Below, one piece after another: positions 40,912 to 51,644 of a stretch of 64,000 nucleotides of DNA (its first letter is position 1; each line of letters opens with the position of its first letter). The notes beneath the pieces were generated by a model that saw only the letters and a program-made list of their open reading frames with translations, was not told where the DNA came from and ran no database searches. A program made the translations under genes and the position numbers. The DNA is from Perognathus longimembris pacificus (Eukaryota; Chordata; Mammalia; Rodentia; Heteromyidae), in assembly GCF_023159225.1 (NCBI RefSeq), contig NC_063161.1:77972267-78036266 (forward strand). Direction: 5' to 3'.

Positions 40912-41757
40912 TGGGACATACCAACAGTCAACATATGTAAATCAATAAATGTAATATAGCATACAAACAGAATAGGACAAATCACAGGATTATCTCTATC
41001 AATTAGGAAAAAGCCATTGACAAAGTTCAATATACTTTTAGGATAAAAGCTCAAATGGTGCACCTGCATTTAACAAAGACTATCCTGTAGAACTAGAACA
41101 TGTTGCGTGAGACAAGCCAAAAACAGAGAGACAAATGGCATGTGATCTCCCTGATATGCAGGTATTAGATTTAAAATGCAATGAGATATAACAAAGCAAA
41201 CAGGACTCAAGATACCACTGTACAGTGAGACCAAAAAAGGACAGTCTTAGGAGAGAAGCACCAAATAGTAAGACCTAAACACCTCTTCACATGTATATAA
41301 AATAATTTACAGACTGAAAAGAACCCCAAAGATAAGGAAACAAAGGACCCCTTCTGAAATTGTCTTATTATTTTTAGACGACTGTATTCTTTACCTCATA
41401 TATGGTGTATACATGAGCACATCTGAGGGAAGCTAGGAGGAGGGCACAGAATGAGTGGAAAGTGGGTGAAGAAAATACAGCAGAGGGGCCTATCAGCTAC
41501 ACTTGGACATTGATGAAAATGAACTAAACAACTCAGGGTGGATGAGAAGGAGGGAATGAGAGAGAAAGAGGGAACAGATGAGACTAAGTAAAAGGAAAGC
41601 AATGTACATATTACTCAATCTGGCAGAAATGGTTTTATGGTTAAAGTTTATTGTTGGAGTTCACAGCTTTGTAGATTAGAATGATGATTTTCATCACTGT
41701 GAAGGTTAAAATGTGTACTGTGAAATATATGTGGTTAATCTCAATTAAAAAATAAAT
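40912..41757 (+). mobile_element. L1 (LINE-1) 3' fragment
   Basis: 40926-41035 resembles L1 ORF2: CAACATATGTAAATCAATAA then GGATTATCTCTATCAATTAG and AAAAGCCATTGACAAAGTTC, where intact L1 would read for an AEKAFDKIQH-like segment. The rest looks like 3' L1 DNA ending AATTAAAAAATAAATAA. Inactive. Confidence 0.7.
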
Positions 41758-41865
41758 AAGGACTATCCAGGACAAACCTAGAGCCAACATGTCTCCAGCT
41801 GCTTTCTCTCCATGATGGCAAAGCTGAGTGATTGTGACAAGGACCTTTTGCCTCAGGAGCCCAAA

Positions 41866-41964
41866 GTTTGCTGGTCACTGGTAGCTCATGTCTGCAATCA
41901 TAGTTACTCAGGAGGCTGAGATCTAGAAGATCATCATTTGAAGCCATATGAAACTCTTATCTTC

Positions 41965-42008
<44 letters not shown>

Positions 42009-42122
42009 TAAAAAGCCAGAATTGGAGTTGTGGCTCAATTGGTAGAGTACCAGCCTTGAGCAAAAATGCTCAGGGACAGTGCCTAGGCCTTGAGCTCAAG
42101 CCCCAGGACTGGCACACACAAA
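41866..42122 (+). mobile_element. B1-Geo SINE with (AC)n linker
   Basis: Head, microsatellite at the linker, then right arm ending CCCCAGGACTGGC. Confidence 0.85.
41969..42007 (+). repeat. (AC)n microsatellite inside a B1-Geo SINE
   Basis: About 19 AC units exactly at the A-rich linker between left and right arms. Confidence 0.95.
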
Positions 42123-42224
42123 ATGCCCCTAGCTTCTTCTATAATCCCTGTGAGTATAGATTTATTTCACCACATGCTTTCTGTTTTTCTAAACAGAGTT
42201 CAGTCTTGCTAATTGTATAATTTT

Positions 42225-42575
42225 ATATAAATGAAAGCATGTATTTATTTCATGTCTGGCTTTTTATCCTCCTGATGATTCTGAGATACCTCCTTAGTGT
42301 TGCTGGTGGTCCCCATGACATGAATATATAAACATTTGTTTATCCTTATGGTTGTTAATGAACATTAGGATACTTTCCACTTTTTGGCTGCTGTAACAGA
42401 GTTGCTCATACCTTTTCCTGCAAGTCTTTTCTGTAAATCTTTCTCTCAGGGATCAAATCTGTAAGAGTAGAATTCCTGGCTTTTAGGATGAGCATATGTT
42501 TATCTTTATTGCCCTCTGCCAAACATTCTCCCAGATGGATCGCAGAATTTACATTTCCAATAACACTGTGTGAGG
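42225..42575 (-). mobile_element. Old L1 fragment
   Basis: Complemented L1 3' sequence: ATTTACATTTCCAATAACAC and GTAAGAGTAGAATTCCTGGC. Confidence 0.6.
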
Positions 42576-42720
42576 TTTCTTTCTCTCTCCTTTCGTCCTT
42601 TCCTTTCTCTCTCTTTCTCTTTCTCTCCCCTTCTCTTCATTCCTCCTCTTTCACTCTTCTTTCTTTTGTTCTCTCTTCTTCCCTCTCTCCCTCCCTTCCT
42701 CTCCCCCTTTTATAGTTTCC
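42570..42720 (+). repeat. Pyrimidine-rich CT tract
   Basis: About 150 bp of nearly pure C and T on the plus strand. Confidence 0.9.
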
Positions 42721-42914
42721 CACTGTTTCTGGCTAGGCATCGCCCAACTGAGATACTTCTGCCTTCACTTTCCATGTAGCTGGGACCACAGATGTGATCT
42801 ACCACACTTGGCCTTAAGTGCCAGAATTCTGGTTGATCTACACTTTTCACATCCTTGTCCAACAGCCTTCCCTTCCCTTTACATTCCCCCTCCCTCCCTC
42901 TCTCTCTCTTTTTG

Positions 42915-43145
42915 TACCTGTCCCCAGTCCTGGACTTAGAGCCTGGGTACTGTCCTTTAGCTTTTTCACTCAAGACTGGTGTTCTACCACTTGAACCACA
43001 GCTCCATGTCTGGCTTTTTGTTGGTTAATTGGAGATAAGAGTCTTATAGATTTTCCTGCCCAGGCTAGCTTTGAACCACAATCCCTCCGATCTTAGCCTT
43101 GTAAGTGGCTAGAATTACAGGTATGAGCCACTGGTGCCTGGCTAG
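42915..43145 (-). mobile_element. B1-Geo SINE
   Basis: Reverse, both arms, preceded by a CT run. Confidence 0.83.
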
Positions 43146-43157
43146 TCTGTTCTTTTT

Positions 43158-43520
43158 TATATTTTGGTGCCAGTACTGAGGCTTGTGCTCTCCTTTGGTT
43201 CCTTCCTTCCTTCTTTCCTTCCTTCCTTCCTTCCTTCCTTCCTTCCTTCCTTCCTTCCTTCCTTCCTTCCTTCCTTCCTTCCTTCCTTCCTTCCTGCTCA
43301 TGGCTGGAGCTTTACTATTTGAACTATGACTCCAATGAACATTTTTGCAAGTTTATTGGAAATAAGAGTCTGTTTGATTTGTCAGCTCTGATTGGCTTCC
43401 CCGGTGATCCTCAGATCAGTCTCCTGAGTAGCTAGGACTACATGTGTAAGCCACTGACACCCAGCTCTACCTCTACCTTCTAAGTAGCTGGGATTACAAC
43501 TGTGAACTACCATGCTAGAG
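43158..43520 (-). mobile_element. B1-Geo SINE interrupted by (CCTT)n, plus B1 fragment
   Basis: Right arm split by the array; head complement ends ACTGACACCCAGCT near 43468; a short B1 piece follows. Confidence 0.72.
43197..43294 (+). repeat. (CCTT)n microsatellite
   Basis: About 24 CCTT units interrupting a minus-strand SINE right arm. Confidence 0.97.
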
Positions 43521-44572
43521 TGGCTCTAGTGTTCTGTATTGAAAGTCCTGCCAATGTGCTTACACTGGGTAGTTCCCATCTTCCTGAATGGAAAGCAATA
43601 AACATGGCTGCATAAACAGCTGCACAGGTATTATGTATGGAAGTGGATTCTTTCTAGGAAGCATAATGTTAAAAAATATTTGAATATATCCTCTGGATGA
43701 AACAAGAATCTTACTCTTCGGCAAGGATCTGCACATGGCTGATACATTTGAGTAGATTTCAGAAGAACTCTCTGTGTTAGATATCTGGACTGAATTCCCT
43801 CCCCTGGAGGTGTTCTGGATTAGAACCAACTGCTCCCCCACCCCCTTTCCAGCTGCAGCACCAGATCCCTTGTGTGTGCCAGGAGAATTGTCTTATTCTG
43901 CTTCTCTGTTCACTCAGTGGTGGGTTTGGAAGGCAGAGGCCATGAGTGCTTATCCCTGAATTCCCTTCCTCATCTTCCACTCCCACTAGCATTTGGTAGC
44001 TAGTATGCTCAGGAAATGTTCTTTGCAGAAACAAGAGAGGGCAGAGATCCAAGAAAGTGAGAGGGCTGAGAAGAACTGGAGACCAGAAACTGCAGTCTCC
44101 TGAAGAGTTCCAGGGAGTTGCTGGGACTGGAGGGCCAAGGGGCCTGACTGCTCGTATGCCCAAGAACTGTACCATCAGTCACTATAGGAGCCAAGGGTCC
44201 CAGCACCCCAGGCCCACTCAGGAGCTGGAACACTAACAGGTACTGCCTGCTGCTGCCACTCACTGCTGCTGGAAGCTGGGGCTTACACTAGCTACCAGGG
44301 ACTGGGGCTGCTGGTGGTTAAAATTTTAGAGCCATCAGCCTCCAGCCTGAGTGCCTAGAGCTGTACGACTCTGGCTTATAGACAGAGGGCCCCTTACTAT
44401 AGGGCTTGGGGCTGTGAGCCTCTGAGCCTGGCAGTACTGCCCCTAAATCCGGGTACTTAAGAGCCCAGGATCACAGCCTGGAAGAGCGTCTCCTAACCTA
44501 CTCAGAATTTCTATAACTGCTCCAGCTAGATAATATTTGAATATTTCCCAGGTTATCAGAAAAAGTACAATT

Positions 44573-44788
44573 GAAGGGAATGTGGCTTAGTGGTACAGTG
44601 TTGCTTAGCATGCATGAAGCCCTAGGTTTGATTCCTCGGTACCACATAAACAGAAAAAGCCAGAAGTGGCACTGTGGCTCAAGTGGTAGAGCACTAGCCT
44701 TGAGCAAAAGAAGCTCAGGGACAGTGCCCGGGCCCAGAGTTCAAACCCCACTACTGGCAAAACAAAAACAAAAATAAAAAAAAGAAAG
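44573..44788 (+). mobile_element. IDL-Geo SINE, older copy
   Basis: Left arm TTGCTTAGCATGCATGAAGC; both arms present. Confidence 0.85.
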
Positions 44789-44883
44789 TCCAGTGAATTA
44801 CAGGCTGTGTATCTGAGGTGTTAAAATCATAAATTAATAAATTTAGTACACTATTCTGGCAAAGTAGATATTTTCTTTTCTCT

Positions 44884-45125
44884 TTTTTTTTTTTTTTTGT
44901 CAGTGTGTGGGGCTTGAACTCAGGACCTGGGTCCTGTCCCTTAGCATCTTTGTGCTTAAGGCTAGTGCTCTACCACTGGAGCACAGCGCCACTTCCAGTT
45001 TTTGAATGCTTGGAGATGAGAGTCTCATGGAGACTTTTCTGCCTGGGCTGGCTTCTAACTACAATCCTCAGATCTCAGCCTCTTGAATAGCTAGGATTAC
45101 AGTCATGAGTCACTGGTGCCTGGTT
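44884..45125 (-). mobile_element. B1-Geo SINE
   Basis: Complete; T-rich start then GGGGCTTGAACTCAGGACCT. Confidence 0.85.
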
Positions 45126-45660
45126 TATTTTCTTTTGTAATTAAATTTATTTTTAAAATTATCTTTACTTGTACAAAAGAGGTTCCAATTCAACATATCA
45201 ATTGAAAATTAGACCATTTTATGTTTTCATCATGCTTGACATTTTTAAGACCTCAATGAACTAAAAGATTAAGGATCTTATAATCTTTGGGTGGCAAAGA
45301 TACATGCCACATAATGCCAGGAAGTTAGTATGCACATGGAGCTGGGGAAATGCTGAGTGCATCATCTGGCAGCAGCCACAGCTGAAAGGAAGCCTGGGAT
45401 GGGGGGATAGAGGGAAGGAAGTGGCCGTCAGATGGGGCAGAGGGCTACAGGATGCTGCGGTGTCCACTGTGACTTGGGAAAGCCAAGTGGCCCATCTGAA
45501 GGACAGCGTGTCCTGGTCCTAGTTTATGGCATACTAGTACTATTTTCTGTGCCTGCTTGCAGGGGGGATGGGTGTCCTGGTGTGCTGGGACAATAAAATG
45601 TCTCAAGTATGGAGAAAGAATGTTAAAGGCTAACAACTCAAACTTTAGAAATATTTACAC

Positions 45661-45995
45661 TGCTGAGTGTCTGGAGCCTGTAATCCTACCTATCTGGGAG
45701 GTGGAGATAGGGGGATTGGAGTTGGAGGCCAGCCTAGACAAAAAGAAGTTAGAAACTTCATTTCAACTAGCGCCTGGGTACAGTAGTAGTATATGCTTGT
45801 TATTCCCAGCTGCTGGAGGAAGCACAAGTAGGTGTAGACCAGATCCATTTGGGCATAAAGCTAGACACTGCCTCGAAAATAAGCAACACAAAACTGGCTG
45901 TAGGTGTAGCTCCAAGTGGTAGAGAGCACCCACCAGAATGCAGAATTAGGTGTGTAGTAAGCACCTGGCTCTGACTTCAATTCCCATTACTACCG
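45661..45995 (+). mobile_element. Old B1 and B1-ID remnants
   Basis: GCCTGTAATCCTACCTATCT (45661-45760) and a second diverged composite to 45995. Confidence 0.55.
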
Positions 45996-46651
45996 GTATG
46001 CACCATTAGCAGTCTAGAATGTGATCCCATCTTATTTCTACCAAGACGTTTAGGAGTCTCTTCAACACAGTAGATACTATTTTAGCTCTGGGAACAGCAG
46101 ATGTTTGCAGTTGTTTGATGATTCCCGCTGCTTCTGTTCAAGTCCCAATCCAGCAGCTCTCAGACACTGCCTCTATGTGGCCCCCACAGCCTTGCACCCC
46201 TTTGAGAACCACGGAGATCCCTCTGTCTGGCCAAGGACCGGCACGCCTTTTCCTGCATCACACCTTGCTTAGGGCCTGCCTGGCCTGGGGGTGGCGATGA
46301 GCAGAGCTGCAAGCGTCAGAGTGGATGCAGGATGCGGTGTGTGGCAGCTGGGTGGGTGAATGAGCTAATGTCTGGAGGGGTCAGAGTGGGAGGTGTGGGT
46401 AGGGGTGGCTGGGTGCGTGGGGAAGAGAGTAAGGCAACACCGATCCAGGGGGTAACCGAACGATCCAGATCCAGGGGTGGGCGCCAAACCCAGCCAGAGA
46501 ATTCCTCAAGAGGCCGCCCAGCTGCAAGCCGGCCGGGAAGCTCTGGCCTGGCCTGGCCAGAGCCACGTGGCCCGGGCGGGGCAGGGAGTGGCTGGGCAAC
46601 GGGAGGGGGCGTGGCCTGAGGGAATGTGGGCGTCGCGGGGCGTGACGAAGC

Positions 46652-46740
46652 CAGTGTGGGCGGGCTATGCCGGACTCCGGGATGGAGTGGGCGGGGCGAG
46701 GTCGGACTCAGGCTGGCGTGGGCGGGGCTGGCCGGCGGGA
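46652..46740 (+). repeat. Degenerate GC-box tandem repeat in SNX8 promoter
   Basis: Two and a half imperfect units of about 31-33 bp, each beginning GTGGGCGGG and continuing with a GGACTC-type segment. Confidence 0.55.
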
Positions 46741-46773
46741 GCGGGAGGAAGTCACGTGGACGCCCGGGCTCAC

Positions 46774-46867
46774 ATGACTGGTCGTGCGATGGACCCGCTG
46801 CCCGCCGCGGTAGTCCCGGCGGCGGCTGAGACGGAGGCTGACGGGGAGGCGGATCTCCCGGCGACAG
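46774..46867 (+). CDS. SNX8: SNX8 coding exon 1
   Basis: 31 codons plus 1 nt: MTGRAMDPLPAAVVPAAAET then EADGEADLPAT. Donor GTACGGCG. An acidic, Ala-rich N-terminus as in SNX8 orthologues. Confidence 0.92.
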
Positions 46868-47871
46868 GTACGGCGGGTAGAGGCCATGAGGGTCCTAGGC
46901 GTGTGGCCCGGTACGCCCTGTCCTGGCGGACCGAAGGGGACAATCGGGGCCCTTCCTGCCCTTGCTGCCCTGCGCCTCACGTCCCGAGCCCCTTCCCGCC
47001 CCGGTGAGCAGGGCGCGGCCGCAGCGGGGACCACCTGTCGGGGCCACACCTGGTCTGCTGCCGTGGGAGTTCGTGAGAGGGATTGCTCCCCTCCCGCTGT
47101 CTGAGGAGTACCCCACCCGGAGACTTGGGCACTTGGGTTGGTAGGTGGCCTTGGGGACATGCAACCTGGGACCCAGGATTTCTCCAGGGAGCTTGGGGAC
47201 CAGCAGCTGGCGTTCGTTCAGAAGCCAGAGGTTTAAAGGTTCCTTCCCGTGGGCACACGTGCGGGTGGCTGCGGTGACAGGGATGGGCTAGCGGAATCCT
47301 CTGGCCCGGTGTCAACGAGGAGGTGACGATCCAGATGACTTCTGGAAGGGTGGGAGACAGAGACTGGTTTCTCCTTGGGGAGGGAAGGCGGGGGGTGGGG
47401 TGGGAGAGGCTGTCTCCTGCCAGGGCAGGGAGGACATGGTTACGTCTGGGTGGCATAGCTGATGTCAAGACCCGTTTCTCCACGATTGAGCTTTAAGTTC
47501 TATTTTTTTTCTCTCCTTTCCTTATGTCCTTGTAAGGGGAAGCCTGTGATGGTACTTGTTGGGTAGAACATTGGGTTGGAGCTGGGTAGGGACCCCCTTC
47601 TGCTCTGGCTGGACTCTTTGGGGCCACTTGCAAATGACTGCACCGGAAGCTGCTGCTTCTCAGCTTGTAAAGCAACTCAAAGAGGCCCAAGGAGGGGGTG
47701 GCCCAGGAATATCTTGGCAAATATAAGGACAACTCTAGATAACCATAGAGTTTCATATAGGACTCACCTATGGCCGCCATGAGCCCTTTGGTGTCTTAAG
47801 CTTGTAACCCTAGCTACTTAGAGGCTAAGAGCAGAGAATCGGCATTTGAAGCCAGTCCAGACAACAAATCT

Positions 47872-47965
<94 letters not shown>

Positions 47966-49051
47966 CTTGGGGCTTGAACTCAAGACCTAGAGATAAGAGT
48001 CTCATGGACTTTCCTGCCTTGGCTGGTTCCAAGCAGTGATCTTCCAATCTTAGCCTCCTGCATAGCTAGGATTACAGGTGAAAAGACTCTTATTTCCAAT
48101 TAAAAACCTAGAAGTAGAGCTGTGTTACAAACAGTAGAGCACCATCTTTAAGAGAAACAGCTAAGGGATGGTGCCCAGGTCCTGAGTTCAAGCCTCAGTA
48201 CATAAATGAGTAGTGGCTGCCACATGAAGGTGTGATTTGTGGAGACAGCTCCAGGCTCTTGGGGGAGCTGCCCTTTCTTTGACTTTGCCAGGAATCCCCT
48301 CAGGTAGCTGGCCTTCCTTGGGGGCAGTGGTGATTTTTTTACCTGGAGTGCTCATTGTATCCCAGCTGTGTGGCCTTGGACAATTTACACAGCATTCCTA
48401 TAAATGCATGAGTCTAAAATGTTGGGCTTGACAGTCATCATATTCTCAGGCATCCATCCTGGCAAGGAGGTGAAATGGGCTTCCCTTTCTTGCCTTGGGA
48501 TTGGGGCCTATTAGAGGTGAGCAATTCACCTAGGGGGTAGTAGGGATGAGTGTGTATTGGTGGGAACCTTGGTGGAGAGGGCTAGGGTCAGGAAACGAAT
48601 TTCGCCCAGAGATAAGAAATGTCAGTGTCTTACCTTTTTGATTTCTTGAAGGAGCAGTGTGGATTATGGATATATAATGATTTTGCTTTGTCGTCTTGTC
48701 TACAAAGCCTGAGCTGCTGGTATAGTTTTCCGTGTAGGCACAGTAAGGTCTGTCTTTGAAGTTCCTTTGGGATTGCTATAAAAAGTTGTGCTTATTGTTT
48801 TCCAAGTGGGGTTTAGATTATGTTTGGTTTAGTTAACATTTAGGCTGTGACTGCTATGGTAATTCCATAAAAAGTTAATTTTCAATTATAGGACACTTGG
48901 ACAAACCCCTTGTCTGAATGTTAAAAGATCAAGTAAAAGTCCTATTCTGTTCACAGATACCTTCTTATTGTATCAGTTTGCATATGCATATTTATACTCA
49001 GAAATAGATGTTTCTGGATTGTCCTGGTTGAATATAACTGTAATCCCAGTA

Positions 49052-49110
<59 letters not shown>

Positions 49111-51603
49111 GTACTGGGGCTTTAACTCAGGGACACGGTTCTATCAGCTTTTTTTTCTTCTTAAGGTTGGTGCTTTACCACTTGAGCCACAGCTCCACTT
49201 CCAGTTTTGGCTTAATCTTAGCACTTGGGAGGTTGAGGTAGGAGGATCGGGAGTTCTAGACTAATCTGGGCTACATAGTGAGACAGCATCTCAAACCTTC
49301 ACAAAACAAACAAAACAAAAGAGCTGAATGTATGGCTACTTTCTGTGCCTAGAAAATTGGAGACTGAGTTTGAACCACAATACCACGAACAAAAGAAAAG
49401 GAGCAAAAGGAAAAGAGAAAGGAGAAAACATGCCATGTGTGCACATACTCTGCTGTCTCCTTAGGATCTGAATTGTCCTCCATTGCTGCAGCAGCAAATT
49501 AAATTTAGTGGCTTAAACAATACAAAATTATCAGCTCACGGGACTAGAGGTCAGTACAAGTTTCCTCAGGCTAAAATGGAGGTGTCAGCAGTCTTGGGAG
49601 GCTCTGGCGACAATTGTCTCCTGGCCTTCCAGCTTCTAGAGGCTTTCTCATTCCTAGTCTTCCTGTATTGGCCTAGGCTCATTGATCCTCCCTCTGCTTC
49701 CCTATTTCCCCTTCCATTTTCCTTTTTCTTCAACTCAGTTTTGTGTGCTCTGCTACTTAAGCTGTGCCCCTAGTCCTTTGGCTTTAGTTTGTTTTTCAGA
49801 TAAGGTTTTGTTTTTTGCCTGGGCAAGCCTTGGACCTCAATTCTCTTGCTTCTACCTCCTGAGTAGCTGGGACCACACGTATGTGCCATCACACACACCT
49901 GTTTTTTTGAGACCAGGAACCAGTGGCTCAGTCCTGTAATCTTAGCTACTCAGGAGGCTGAGATCTGAGGATCACAGTTGGAAGCCAGCCAGAAAAGATC
50001 CTGTGAGACCCTTATCTCCAATAAGCCACTCAAAAATCAGAAGTATCACTGTGGCTCAAGTGGTAGAGCACTAGCGTTGAGCACAAAGAGGCACAGGGAC
50101 TGTACTTAGGCCCTGAGTTCAAGTCCCATAACTAATAAAAAAAGAAGTTGGAAGTGGAAGTGTGGCTCAAATGGCAGAGTACCAGTCTTGATTGAAAAAA
50201 GCTATGGGACAGTGCCCAAGCCCTGAACTCAGGCCCCAGGACTGGTACCCAAAAAAGAAAGGAAGAAATGACTTCTTTTTAAAATTATTTTTCAGTATTG
50301 GGAGTGAACTCAGGGCCTCACACTTGGTAGCAGGAGCTCTGTCATTTCAGCCACACCCTATTCCTTTAATGTCATTAAAAAAAAATTTCCGGGCTGGGGA
50401 TATAGCCTAGTGGCAAGAGTGCCTGCCTTGGATACACGAGGCCCTAGGTTCGATTCCCCAGCACCACATATACAGAAAACGGCCAGAAGCGGCGCTGTGG
50501 CTCAAGTGGCAGAGTGCTAGCCTTGAGCGGGAAGAAGCCAGGGACAGTGCTCAGGCCCTGAGTCCAAGGCCCAGGACTGGCCAAAAAAAAAAAAAAATTT
50601 CCTTCTGGTTTAGAAAAGGTAAGAGAGGGGTTGAGAATATGGCTTAGCGGTGGAGTGTTTGCCTTGCACGTGTGAAGCCCTGGGTTCAATTCCTCAGCAC
50701 CACATAAAAAAAACAGGAAGTGGTGCTGTGGCTCAAGTGGTAGAGTGCTAGCCTTGAGCAAAAGAAGAAGCCAGGCACAGTGCTCAGGCCCTGAGTCTAA
50801 GCCCCAGGACTGGCCAAAAAAAAAAAAAAAGAGAGTAGTTTTAACTTATTTTTTATTTTTATTTTTGCCAGTCCTGCAGCTTGAGCTCTGGGCCTGGGTG
50901 TGGTCCTTGAGCTTCTTTTTGCCTAGGCCTAGGGCTCTATCACTTGAGTCACAGTTCTACTTCTGGCTTTTTCTGAGCTAAGAGTGTCATGGACATTCTT
51001 GCTTGTGCTAGCTTTGAATCATGACCATCAGATCTCAGCTTCCTGAGTAGCTAGGATTACAGGCATGAGCCACAGATGCCCAGCTCATTTTTATTTTTAT
51101 TTGCATTTTCTTGATTAGGAATAAGGATGTTTTCTTGTGCTATTTTCTTAATGGCCTCTCTGGATATGTTCCTATCTTTTGCTCATTTCTTATGGGATTC
51201 TCTTCTTTCTCTTGATTTGCAACAGTATTATATTTTGGATGCTAATTCCTTAAAGATTTTATATTGAAATTTTTTACTACCAAAACCATCTGAATGAACC
51301 AGGCATGGTAGTGCATGCTGGTTATTCAAGCAACTCAGAGGCTGAGGCAGAAGGATGTCAAATGTGAGGCCAACCTAAATTACATAAGGAAACCCTGTCT
51401 CAAAAGAAAAAACAAGGGCTGGGGCTGGGGCTCTGTGGTTTGCGTAGCATGTGCAAGACTGGGAATCCCATCCCCAGTAGTGCCCCAAATCTGAATGATT
51501 TATTTTTTGACCGTATAGAAGAGTTCATTTCAGCTCTCTTCTACTGGGGATAGATTGTGACTTAGCAAGTGTGTGTGGCCTGAATGCTTCATCTTCCAAC
51601 CTG

Positions 51604-51644
<41 letters not shown>

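Larger units (their letters stand above)
36902..46429. other. Intergenic region between divergent EIF3B and SNX8
   Basis: No gene is supported. It contains the upstream part of the EIF3B CpG island, a GT repeat, SINEs, L1 fragments, pyrimidine-rich and CCTT arrays, and an LTR-like stretch. About 43700-44570, 45130-45660 and 45995-46430 look unique and show nothing recognisable. Confidence 0.6.
46430..46900 (+). promoter_or_regulatory. SNX8: SNX8 CpG-rich promoter region
   Basis: GC- and CpG-rich DNA around exon 1 with repeated GC boxes (GGGCGGGGC), an EGR1-type GCGTGGGCGG at 46716-46725, and E-boxes CACGTG at 46564-46569 and GTCACGTG at 46751-46758. The latter is about 16 bp before the ATG. 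No TATA box is seen. Confidence 0.7.

Noticed and set aside
40926..41035. Possible gene fragment with reverse-transcriptase-like sequence
   Set aside because: Resembles decayed L1 ORF2 with interruptions; not a host gene.
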